A stretch of 64,000 nucleotides of DNA from Neisseria sp. 83E34 (GTDB lineage Bacteria; Pseudomonadota; Gammaproteobacteria; Burkholderiales; Neisseriaceae), in NCBI RefSeq assembly GCF_001308015.1, contig NZ_LGYH01000005.1, positions 157,951 to 221,950 of the forward strand, given 5' to 3'. The notes under the pieces were generated by a model. The model ran no database searches. It worked only from the letters and a program-made list of their open reading frames with translations, and was not told the DNA's origin. This document shows positions 57,669-64,000 of this stretch, in pieces. Both the position numbers and the translations under genes were made by a program. Every line of letters starts with the position of its first letter. The first letter of the stretch is position 1.

Positions 57669-57992
57669 TTAAACACCAATCTCAGCACCATTAGATTTAA
57701 AGATCCGAATGCGCTTAACTTTGCCTTCAGCCTCAACCAACTTAATACCAACTCGGTCAGCCTTGTTTGTCTCAGGATTTAAAATAGCAACATTAGAAAT
57801 AGCCAAAGGCATATTCTTTGTCACAATACCACCTTCAACACCTCTCATCGGATTGGGTTTTTGATGGCGCCTCACTTGATTGACACCACCAACTACTAAT
57901 TTATCACCCAGCACCCGAAGTACCTGCCCTTGTTTACCTTTATCCTTACCAGCAATAACAACAACCGTGTCACCTTTAACAATCTTATTCAT
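57669..57992 (-). CDS. rplX: 50S ribosomal protein L24
   Basis: From ATG at 57992 ([20 protein letters not shown]) the product is 107 aa with a KOW motif. AAAGGAGG stands 5 bases before this ATG; a GTG at 57998 overlaps the ribosome binding site and is rejected as the start. Confidence 0.97.
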   Translation of the reverse strand: MNKIVKGDTVVVIAGKDKGKQGQVLRVLGDKLVVGGVNQVRRHQKPNPMRGVEGGIVTKNMPLAISNVAILNPETNKADRVGIKLVEAEGKVKRIRIFKSNGAEIGV

Positions 57993-58003
57993 CGCCACCT
58001 CCT

Positions 58004-58372
58004 TTATAACACCTCAGGCGCCAATGAGACAATCTTCATAAAGCGCTCAGTACGAAGCTCTCGAGTAACCGGACCAAAAATTCGAGTCCCCATTGGCTCA
58101 AGCTTATTATTCAGCAACACAGCAGCATTATTATCAAACTTAATCAACGCACCATCAGGACGACGAACACCTTTCGCAGTACGCACAACCACTGCATTAT
58201 ACACATCGCCTTTTTTTACTCTTCCACGAGGAGCCGCATCTTTAACTGCCACCTTAACAATATCGCCCACATTAGCGTAGCGACGTTTAGATCCACCCAA
58301 TACCTTAATGCACATCACACGGCGCGCACCAGAATTATCAGCCACATCTAGAATGGTCTGCATTTGAATCAT
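58004..58372 (-). CDS. rplN: 50S ribosomal protein L14
   Basis: The 122-aa product, [20 protein letters not shown], is of standard length. A 219-bp spacer, with an inverted repeat, precedes it, unlike the short spacers elsewhere in the cluster. Confidence 0.98.
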   Translation of the reverse strand: MIQMQTILDVADNSGARRVMCIKVLGGSKRRYANVGDIVKVAVKDAAPRGRVKKGDVYNAVVVRTAKGVRRPDGALIKFDNNAAVLLNNKLEPMGTRIFGPVTRELRTERFMKIVSLAPEVL

Positions 58373-58591
58373 TTTTTTACCTTAATAATAAATCCAACTT
58401 AATTTACCACTTTCAAAAGTTTGCTTTGACGATCGAAAATAAACTTTTGAAACCTATATGGTTCAAGTAAACCAGTCTTGGGTCCCGAAGGGAGAATCTT
58501 TCAAGAACTGAAAGCAATTAGCGGAGTTTACAGAATTTTTATAATTTCCGCAAGCTCCGCCTCCAACTATTTACACACAACTAACATAAAG
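58373..58591 (-). other. Long spacer between rpsQ and rplN with inverted repeat
   Basis: A 219-bp non-coding gap in a cluster where spacers are 0-25 bp. It holds a 12-bp inverted repeat (58411-58422 and 58441-58452; TTTCAAAAGTTT), a GC-rich hairpin and a GCGGAG / CTCCGC pair further upstream. It may contain an internal promoter or a regulatory RNA structure. Confidence 0.55.
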
Positions 58592-58855
58592 TTAAACAGA
58601 TCGGGCTTTTTCAACCATTTTCTTTACTGTCCATGATTTAGTTTTCGACAGTGGACGACTTTCTTCAATTACGACAATATCACCAATACCATATTGATTT
58701 TGTTCATCATGCGCATGAATCTTAGTAGAGCGACGAATTACCTTCCCATATAAAGGATGTTTAACTTTACGCTCCACCAATACTGTTACAGTTTTGTCCA
58801 TTTTGTCGCTTACAACTCTACCCAACAAAGTACGTACATTTTTTAATTCGCTCAT
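58592..58855 (-). CDS. rpsQ: 30S ribosomal protein S17
   Basis: The 87-aa product has [20 protein letters not shown] and [15 protein letters not shown]. Overlaps rpmC by one base. Confidence 0.98.
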   Translation of the reverse strand: MSELKNVRTLLGRVVSDKMDKTVTVLVERKVKHPLYGKVIRRSTKIHAHDEQNQYGIGDIVVIEESRPLSKTKSWTVKKMVEKARSV

Positions 58856-59049
58856 TATCTCACACCTTTTTCAGTTAAAATAGTTTTAACACGAGCAATA
58901 TTACGACGCACCTTGGTCAACTCGCTAGTATTACCCAACTGGCCAGTAGCGTGTTGCATTCTGAGACTAAATTGTGTCTTCAACAGATCCAATAAATCGA
59001 CTTGAAGTTGCTCAACTGATTTGTTTTTCAACTCATTAGCTTTCATCAT
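58855..59049 (-). CDS. rpmC: 50S ribosomal protein L29
   Basis: The 64-aa product, [20 protein letters not shown]. It starts at an ATGA overlap with the rplP stop, which suggests translational coupling. The next in-frame ATG, at 59046, is an alternative. Confidence 0.96.
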   Translation of the reverse strand: MMKANELKNKSVEQLQVDLLDLLKTQFSLRMQHATGQLGNTSELTKVRRNIARVKTILTEKGVR

Positions 59050-59462
59050 TTACCTACCTGTCTAGTTACAAACGCCGTTGGAATTGGCAGTTTCGCAGCA
59101 GCCAAAGTAAACGCTTCTCGAGCTAAAGATTCTGCTACACCATCCATCTCATATAAAACCTTACCAGGTTTTACTTCAGCAACATAATATTCAACAGAAC
59201 CTTTCCCCCCCCCCATACGAACTTGAATGGGTTTTTCAGTAATAGGCTTATCAGGAAACACTCGAATCCAAATACGACCGCCCCTTTTAATATGACGAGT
59301 CATTGCACGACGGGCCGCCTCAATTTGACGAGCAGTCAAACGACCTCTTCCTACAGCTTTCAATCCAAAATCACCAAAACTTACTACGTTACCGCTTGTT
59401 GCGATACCAGTATTGCGACCTTTATGCTGTTTCCGATATTTCATTCTAGTTGGTTGCAGCAT
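59046..59462 (-). CDS. rplP: 50S ribosomal protein L16
   Basis: From ATG at 59462 ([20 protein letters not shown]) the product is 138 aa. Its RMGGGKG loop is encoded by a run of ten G residues on the minus strand (59205-59214), which is unusual for an essential gene. It overlaps rpsC by 17 bp. Confidence 0.97.
   Translation of the reverse strand: MLQPTRMKYRKQHKGRNTGIATSGNVVSFGDFGLKAVGRGRLTARQIEAARRAMTRHIKRGGRIWIRVFPDKPITEKPIQVRMGGGKGSVEYYVAEVKPGKVLYEMDGVAESLAREAFTLAAAKLPIPTAFVTRQVGK
59205..59214 (-). repeat. Homopolymer G10 tract in rplP
   Basis: Ten consecutive G residues on the coding strand, encoding Met-Gly-Gly-Gly-Lys (ATG GGG GGG GGG AAA). Confidence 0.85.
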
Positions 59463-60141
59463 TTCGACCACCCTTTCTGCGTTTATTTTCTTGCTCTGAA
59501 CGAGGCTGAGCTAACTCTTTACCTTCTCCAGTATATACCCAGACTTTTAAGCCAATCACACCATAAGTAGTATGAGCTTCACTAGTAGCATAATCTACTT
59601 TGGCTCTCAAAGTATGCAACGGAACACGACCCTCTCGATACCATTCACTACGTGCAATATCTGCACCATTTAAACGACCTGAAGTCATTATTTTAATACC
59701 TTTTGCACCCGCTCTCATTGCATTCTGCATAGCACGCTTCATTGCACGGCGAAACTGCACTCGCTTCTCCAGTTGCTGTGCAATACCGTCAGCAATAATT
59801 TGTGCATCTAACTCCGGTTTACGAATTTCTTCAATATTAACATGAACTGGAACGCCTAATAATTTCTGCAGATCATGCTTTAATACTTCAATATCCTCGC
59901 CTTTTTTACCAATTACTACACCAGGCCGCGCAGTATAAATGGTAATACGAGCAGATTTTGCAGGCCGCTCAATAATTACACGACCAACAGACGCACCAAC
60001 TAAACGTCCACGTAAATAATCACGGACATCAATATCTTGCTTTAAAACTGTCGCAAATTCATTATTTTTAGCAAACCATTTAGATGACCAATCTTTATTT
60101 ACTGCCAAACGAAAGCCAGTTGGATGAATTTTTTGTCCCAT
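59446..60141 (-). CDS. rpsC: 30S ribosomal protein S3
   Basis: The 231-aa product starts [20 protein letters not shown] and has the KH domain [20 protein letters not shown]. It is part of the mRNA entry channel. Confidence 0.98.
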   Translation of the reverse strand: MGQKIHPTGFRLAVNKDWSSKWFAKNNEFATVLKQDIDVRDYLRGRLVGASVGRVIIERPAKSARITIYTARPGVVIGKKGEDIEVLKHDLQKLLGVPVHVNIEEIRKPELDAQIIADGIAQQLEKRVQFRRAMKRAMQNAMRAGAKGIKIMTSGRLNGADIARSEWYREGRVPLHTLRAKVDYATSEAHTTYGVIGLKVWVYTGEGKELAQPRSEQENKRRKGGRNAATN

Positions 60142-60150
60142 AGCTTTTCC

Positions 60151-60480
60151 TTAATTACCTACTGTCACATTGATATGACAAGTCTGTTTTTCAATGCGAT
60201 TACCACGACCTTTAGCCCGAGCTTGAAAACGTTTTAGTGATGCAGCTTTATCAACATATATGGCAACCACTTTTAATTCATCAATATCAGCACTTTCATT
60301 ATGCTCTGCATTTGCAATAGCCGATTCCAGCACTTTTTTAATTAGTTCAGCGCCTTTTTTAGGACTAAATGTCAATATATTCAAGGCTTGGGCAACACCT
60401 TTACCACGAATCATATCTGCAACCAAACGAGCTTTTTGAGCAGAAATTCGTGCATTTTTATGTTGTGCATATACTCTCAT
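60151..60480 (-). CDS. rplV: 50S ribosomal protein L22
   Basis: The 109-aa product starts [20 protein letters not shown] and has [18 protein letters not shown]. The loop of L22 lines the exit tunnel. Confidence 0.98.
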   Translation of the reverse strand: MRVYAQHKNARISAQKARLVADMIRGKGVAQALNILTFSPKKGAELIKKVLESAIANAEHNESADIDELKVVAIYVDKAASLKRFQARAKGRGNRIEKQTCHINVTVGN

Positions 60481-60488
60481 GATTAACC

Positions 60489-60767
60489 TTATTTCTTTTT
60501 AGCTTTTTTATCAGCTAAATGACCTTTAAAAGTACGAGTCAATGAGAACTCACCCAATTTATGACCAACCATATTATCACTAATAAATACTGGCACATGA
60601 GTGCGTCCATTATGAACAGCAATAGTTAAGCCAATAAAATCAGGCAATATAGTAGAACGACGAGACCAAGTTTTAATTGGGCGTTTATCATTATTTGCAC
60701 GAGCTGTATCTACTTTTTTAAGTAGGTGCAAATCTACATATGGACCTTTTTTTAGAGAACGAGCCAT
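60489..60767 (-). CDS. rpsS: 30S ribosomal protein S19
   Basis: The 92-aa product, [20 protein letters not shown] to [11 protein letters not shown], is of standard length. Confidence 0.98.
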   Translation of the reverse strand: MARSLKKGPYVDLHLLKKVDTARANNDKRPIKTWSRRSTILPDFIGLTIAVHNGRTHVPVFISDNMVGHKLGEFSLTRTFKGHLADKKAKKK

Positions 60768-60778
60768 ATAATTAACCT

Positions 60779-61609
60779 TTATTTAGAATAACGACGACGA
60801 ACAATCATATTATCCGTACGTTTATTGTTACGGGTTCGATAGCCTTTAGATGGAGTACCCCATGGACTAACAGGCTCACGCGCTTCACCTGTGCGGCCTT
60901 CACCACCACCATGAGGATGGTCAACAGGATTCATTACCACTCCTCGAACTGTAGGACGAATACCACGCCAACGATTAGCACCTGCTTTACCTATTTTCTT
61001 CAGACTTTGCTCTTCATTACCAACTTCACCAACGGTTGCGCGACAATCAATATGGATCCTACGAACCTCTCCTGAACGCAAACGAACTTGAGCATAAATA
61101 CCTTCTTTCGCTAGCAGAACAGCTGAAGCACCTGCAGATCTTGCTATCTGAGCACCCTTACCAGGCTTAATTTCAATACAATGAATTGTTGTGCCAACAG
61201 GAATATTACGAATAGGCAAAGCATTACCTACTTTGATTGGCGCTTCAGAACCAGATACTAAGACATCTCCAGCCTGAACACCTCTTGGGGCAATAATATA
61301 ACGTCTTTCTCCATCAGCGTAACATAACAATGCAATATATGCAGTTCGATTAGGATCATATTCAATGCGTTCTACCTTTGCAGAAATACCATCCTTACTA
61401 TTACGCTTAAAATCTATCACACGATAATGGTGTTTATGTCCACCTCCTTTATGTCGCGTAGTAATGTGTCCGTTATTATTACGACCAGCGGTAGAATTTT
61501 TTTTCTCCACCAGAGGTGCGTATGGGGCACCTTTATATAATTCTTTTGTTACAACACGAACCATACCACGACGACCAGCAGAGGTAGGCTTCATTTTTAC
61601 AATAGCCAT
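60779..61609 (-). CDS. rplB: 50S ribosomal protein L2
   Basis: The 276-aa product has [13 protein letters not shown], and near the C-terminus [18 protein letters not shown]. It is needed for peptidyl transfer and subunit joining. Confidence 0.98.
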   Translation of the reverse strand: MAIVKMKPTSAGRRGMVRVVTKELYKGAPYAPLVEKKNSTAGRNNNGHITTRHKGGGHKHHYRVIDFKRNSKDGISAKVERIEYDPNRTAYIALLCYADGERRYIIAPRGVQAGDVLVSGSEAPIKVGNALPIRNIPVGTTIHCIEIKPGKGAQIARSAGASAVLLAKEGIYAQVRLRSGEVRRIHIDCRATVGEVGNEEQSLKKIGKAGANRWRGIRPTVRGVVMNPVDHPHGGGEGRTGEAREPVSPWGTPSKGYRTRNNKRTDNMIVRRRYSK

Positions 61610-61614
61610 AATCT

Positions 61615-61935
61615 TTATTCCTTATCTGCAGTTGCAGCAGCAGCTTCTAAGTCTAATGATTGCCCAGAAACCAATTTCACATAAGCTTTCTTGGCATCAT
61701 TACGTCGCCCCAATGTTCGACCAAAACGTTTCACCTTACCTTTAGTAGAAACAGTTGTCACAGAAGCTACTTTTACACTAAATAACAATTCAACTGCAGC
61801 TTTAACTTCAAGCTTAGTTGCATCAGGCAACACTTTAAACGTCATTTGATTACGCTTTTCAGCTAACAAGTTGCTTTTTTCAGAAACAACAGGAGCTAGA
61901 ATTACTTTCATTAAACGTAATTGATTCATACCCAT
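61615..61935 (-). CDS. rplW: 50S ribosomal protein L23
   Basis: The 106-aa product has [20 protein letters not shown]. It overlaps the rplD stop by 10 bp and forms the docking site for signal recognition and trigger factor. Confidence 0.97.
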   Translation of the reverse strand: MGMNQLRLMKVILAPVVSEKSNLLAEKRNQMTFKVLPDATKLEVKAAVELLFSVKVASVTTVSTKGKVKRFGRTLGRRNDAKKAYVKLVSGQSLDLEAAAATADKE

Positions 61936-62546
61936 TGCTCCTCAAGTTGCGCAACAGCCTCCTTAGTAACCACTACTTTTTTATAACGAAGAAGACTATA
62001 TGGATCTATATGCTGAACTTCCACGACCAGCACATTTGGTAAGTTACGAGAAGAAAGATAAATATTTTCATCTAATTGCTTAGTAACAAATAACACTTGC
62101 TCCATTCCTAATTGTTTTACTTTATTAGCAAATTCTTTAGTTTTTGGAGTAGCTGCAGACAAATTCTCAATTACATACAAGCGCTCATCCCTAACCAACT
62201 GAGACAAAATAGTAGCCATCCCAGCACGATACATTTTACGATTAACTTTTTGTGTAAAATTCTCATCAGGCTTATTAGGAAATGCACGACCACCACTTCT
62301 CCACAAAGGGGAAGAAGTCATACCCGAACGAGCTCTACCAGTACCTTTTTGACGCCAAGGTTTTTTAGTAGAGTGTTTTACTTCTGCTCGTGTTAACTGA
62401 GCACGATTACCTAAACGAGCATTTGCCAAAAAAGCTGTAACTAACTGATGAACCAACGCTTCATTATACTCACGATCAAACAAAGCATCTGACACTGCTA
62501 AACTACCAGAAACTTGACCTTGAGCATCGATTATTTTTAATTCCAT
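61926..62546 (-). CDS. rplD: 50S ribosomal protein L4
   Basis: The 206-aa product has [20 protein letters not shown]. In E. coli L4 represses the S10 operon; whether this acts here is not shown. Confidence 0.98.
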   Translation of the reverse strand: MELKIIDAQGQVSGSLAVSDALFDREYNEALVHQLVTAFLANARLGNRAQLTRAEVKHSTKKPWRQKGTGRARSGMTSSPLWRSGGRAFPNKPDENFTQKVNRKMYRAGMATILSQLVRDERLYVIENLSAATPKTKEFANKVKQLGMEQVLFVTKQLDENIYLSSRNLPNVLVVEVQHIDPYSLLRYKKVVVTKEAVAQLEEQWV

Positions 62547-63190
62547 TACGCACCCACTTTCACGCTAGGACGCACAATTACATCACTATTTACCGCACCA
62601 GGTACAGCACCTTTTACCAACAGCAATTGGCGCTCCTCATCAACACGAACAACTTCTAAATTTTGCACCGTTGATTTTGTATTGCCATATTGACCTGCCA
62701 TGCGCTTACCAGGAAATACACGACCTGGATCTTGCGCCATACCAATAGAGCCAGGAACACGATGGGAACGAGAGTTGCCATGAGAAGTTCGCTGCGCACC
62801 AAAATTATGGCGCTTAATCGTACCAGAGAAACCTTTACCTTTTGAGGTACCTGTCACATCTACCAGCTGGCCTTCAGAAAAGATAGTGACAGCAACTTCA
62901 CCACCAGCCTTCAGCTCACCTAAATCATCTTCAGACAAACCAAACTCAACTAAGCCACGACCAGCTTCCACACCTGCCTTAGCAAAGTGTCCAGCTTCAG
63001 CTTTATTGACATGGTTAGCTTTTTTCTCACCAAAGGTAACTTGAACAGCATTATAGCCATCAATCTCTTTGGATTTTACTTGGGTAATACGATTCATAGA
63101 CATATCCAACACGGTTACCGGAATAGAAACACCTTGTTCCGTAAACACTCGAGTCATGCCTACCTTACGCCCAACCAGACCTAACGTCAT
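62546..63190 (-). CDS. rplC: 50S ribosomal protein L3
   Basis: The 214-aa product starts [20 protein letters not shown] and has [20 protein letters not shown]. It is the first gene after the rpsJ terminator and a strong promoter, so it opens the leftward ribosomal operon. Confidence 0.98.
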   Translation of the reverse strand: MTLGLVGRKVGMTRVFTEQGVSIPVTVLDMSMNRITQVKSKEIDGYNAVQVTFGEKKANHVNKAEAGHFAKAGVEAGRGLVEFGLSEDDLGELKAGGEVAVTIFSEGQLVDVTGTSKGKGFSGTIKRHNFGAQRTSHGNSRSHRVPGSIGMAQDPGRVFPGKRMAGQYGNTKSTVQNLEVVRVDEERQLLLVKGAVPGAVNSDVIVRPSVKVGA

Positions 63191-63248
63191 GATTTTTCCT
63201 TATAAACTTAAATTCGATTGCGATTGATCGATTATTTTTAGCAAAAAT

Positions 63249-63271
63249 AAACTTGGCAAAATGCCAAGTTT
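63249..63271 (-). promoter_or_regulatory. Leader hairpin before rplC
   Basis: AAACTTGGCA and TGCCAAGTTT around three bases, then ATTTTTG on the minus strand. It lies just after the predicted transcription start of the rplC operon, about 60 bp before the rplC ATG. It may be an attenuator or a 5' stabilising stem. Confidence 0.5.
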
Positions 63272-63274
63272 CAA

Positions 63275-63304
63275 ACTATACCATATTAACAACTTCTTTT
63301 ACAA
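63275..63304 (-). promoter_or_regulatory. Promoter of the rplC operon
   Basis: On the minus strand TTGTAA (-35), an 18-base spacer and an extended -10, TGGTATAGT. It is a convincing strong sigma-70-type promoter between the rpsJ terminator and rplC. Confidence 0.7.
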
Positions 63305-63478
63305 GAGAAATTTAATACAGCATCTAAAATATGATATTAAAGTTAACTATAATTATGGAACTTAATCCGTCATACTTCGCTAAATTGCCTTGCTGCCTTA
63401 GTTTAAAACACCTACAACTCCCCACCTTATGATAGATAGATGTCATCTCCATAACAATAAATCTAATTATTCGCACAC

Positions 63479-63516
63479 AAAAAAACTCCTAGACAATTAA
63501 AATATCTAGGAGTTTT
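63479..63516 (-). terminator. Intrinsic terminator after rpsJ
   Basis: Stem AAAACTCCTAGA with TCTAGGAGTTTT around 11 bases, followed on the minus strand by seven T residues. It lies about 25 bp past the rpsJ stop. Confidence 0.85.
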
Positions 63517-63542
63517 CTAGGCATCACTCAAACCGAGGATAT

Positions 63543-63854
63543 TTATTGAACTTTAATTTCTACATCTACGCCTGCAGGCAAGTCTAGCTTCATTAATGCA
63601 TCAGTAGTTTTATCAGTCCAATCAACAATATCCATCAAACGTAAATGAGTTCTAATTTCCAATTGCTCACGTGAAGTTTTATTTACATGAGGTGATCGCA
63701 AAATATTAAAACGCTCAATTTTTGTTGGCAAGGGAATTGGGCCTTTTACTACAGCACCTGTACGTTTAGCAGTTTCTACAATCTCTTGAGCTGAACGATC
63801 AATCAGACTATAGTCATAAGCTTTTAAACGGATACGGATTTTTTGATTTGCCAT
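63543..63854 (-). CDS. rpsJ: 30S ribosomal protein S10
   Basis: The 103-aa product starts [20 protein letters not shown] and ends [11 protein letters not shown]. Besides the ribosome it acts as NusE in antitermination. It lies directly after tuf (19 bp) and before a terminator, so it belongs with tuf and not with the rplC operon. Confidence 0.98.
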   Translation of the reverse strand: MANQKIRIRLKAYDYSLIDRSAQEIVETAKRTGAVVKGPIPLPTKIERFNILRSPHVNKTSREQLEIRTHLRLMDIVDWTDKTTDALMKLDLPAGVDVEIKVQ

Positions 63855-63873
63855 TTATCTATATCCTTCTGAA

Positions 63874-64000
63874 TTAAGCAATGATAGAAGAAACCACACC
63901 AGCACCTACGGTACGGCCACCTTCACGAATCGCAAAGCGCAAGCCTTCTTCCATAGCAATCGGTGCAATCAGTTCTACAGTAATCGCAACATTCTCACCC
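63874..64000 (-). CDS. tuf: Elongation factor Tu, 5' end outside the window
   Basis: The last 41 codons and TAA are visible: [20 protein letters not shown] then [18 protein letters not shown]. This is the EF-Tu C-terminus (domain 3). The gene continues past base 64000. It lies 19 bp upstream of rpsJ. Confidence 0.97.
   Translation of the reverse strand, partial: GENVAITVELIAPIAMEEGLRFAIREGGRTVGAGVVSSIIA

Larger units (their letters stand above)
63191..63542 (-). other. Regulatory gap between rpsJ and rplC
   Basis: About 350 AT-rich bp holding a terminator for tuf-rpsJ, a strong promoter for rplC and a hairpin at the start of the rplC transcript. Confidence 0.7.

Noticed and set aside
1..64000. 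tRNA, rRNA, CRISPR, prophage or insertion sequence
   Set aside because: I looked in the intergenic regions for tRNA-like arms, array repeats and transposase frames and saw none.

Overview
The window is chromosomal DNA from a member of the Neisseriaceae, most likely a Neisseria of the N. wadsworthii type. The strongest clue is the DNA uptake sequence: dozens of copies of TGCCTGTCTGAA occur on both strands, mostly as inverted pairs just after stop codons. This is the TG-wadDUS dialect as I recall it from the DUS literature, not the GCCGTCTGAA of N. meningitidis. Gene content agrees: a clustered Entner-Doudoroff pathway with HexR, a peroxiredoxin-glutaredoxin fusion, periplasmic LigE, an NlaA-like acyltransferase, a Slam-type outer-membrane protein, and the order tuf-rpsJ | rplC. 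I see no rRNA, tRNA, CRISPR array, prophage or insertion sequence.

Layout. 1-9.5 kb: a partial DUF1853 gene, a Slam-family gene, rhlE, a small lipoprotein, a glutathione transferase with a WYL regulator, a small membrane protein, trmJ, suhB, a 5'-methylthioinosine phosphorylase and mog. 9.5-14.7 kb: catalase, a HerA-like ATPase (DUF853) and a DUF3360 transporter-like protein. 14.9-22.4 kb: the glucose catabolic cluster, with hexR, glk, pgl and zwf leftward and edd and eda rightward. 22.5-35 kb: genome maintenance and metabolism (mutM, plsC, prx-grx, an Lpd-like flavoenzyme, an MBL hydrolase, ligE, rmuC, dusB-fis, purH, tag). 35-36.5 kb: a short AT-rich patch with a VOC and a DUF1801 gene that share the same leader and first codons. 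36.5-43 kb: an Asp/Glu racemase, gcvH, a DJ-1/PfpI protein, aldA, a tandem repeat block, gcvT with a tandem glycine riboswitch, and lrp. 43-49.4 kb: pntB/pntA, an NCS2 purine permease and miaB. 49.8-64 kb: the ribosomal protein super-cluster from rplQ to rpsJ and the 3' end of tuf, all leftward.

How the genes work together. Glucose enters through glk, zwf, pgl, edd and eda under HexR, giving pyruvate, glyceraldehyde-3-phosphate and NADPH. A near-perfect HexR-type palindrome lies upstream of pntA, which may tie the NADPH transhydrogenase to the same control. KatA, the peroxiredoxin-glutaredoxin fusion and its flavoenzyme neighbour form an oxidant defence set. MutM, Tag, LigE, RmuC and Fis form a DNA maintenance set, and several of these carry uptake sequences inside their coding regions.

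The most unusual stretch is 40.2-42.4 kb. Here the uptake-sequence dialect switches to GCCGTCTGAA, a 377-bp composite repeat is tandemly duplicated, and gcvT ends in an AG-DUS terminator. I read this as an import from another Neisseria lineage. The ribosomal region is clearly richer in A+T than the left half (hand counts on single 60-base lines gave 33-38% GC against 55%).
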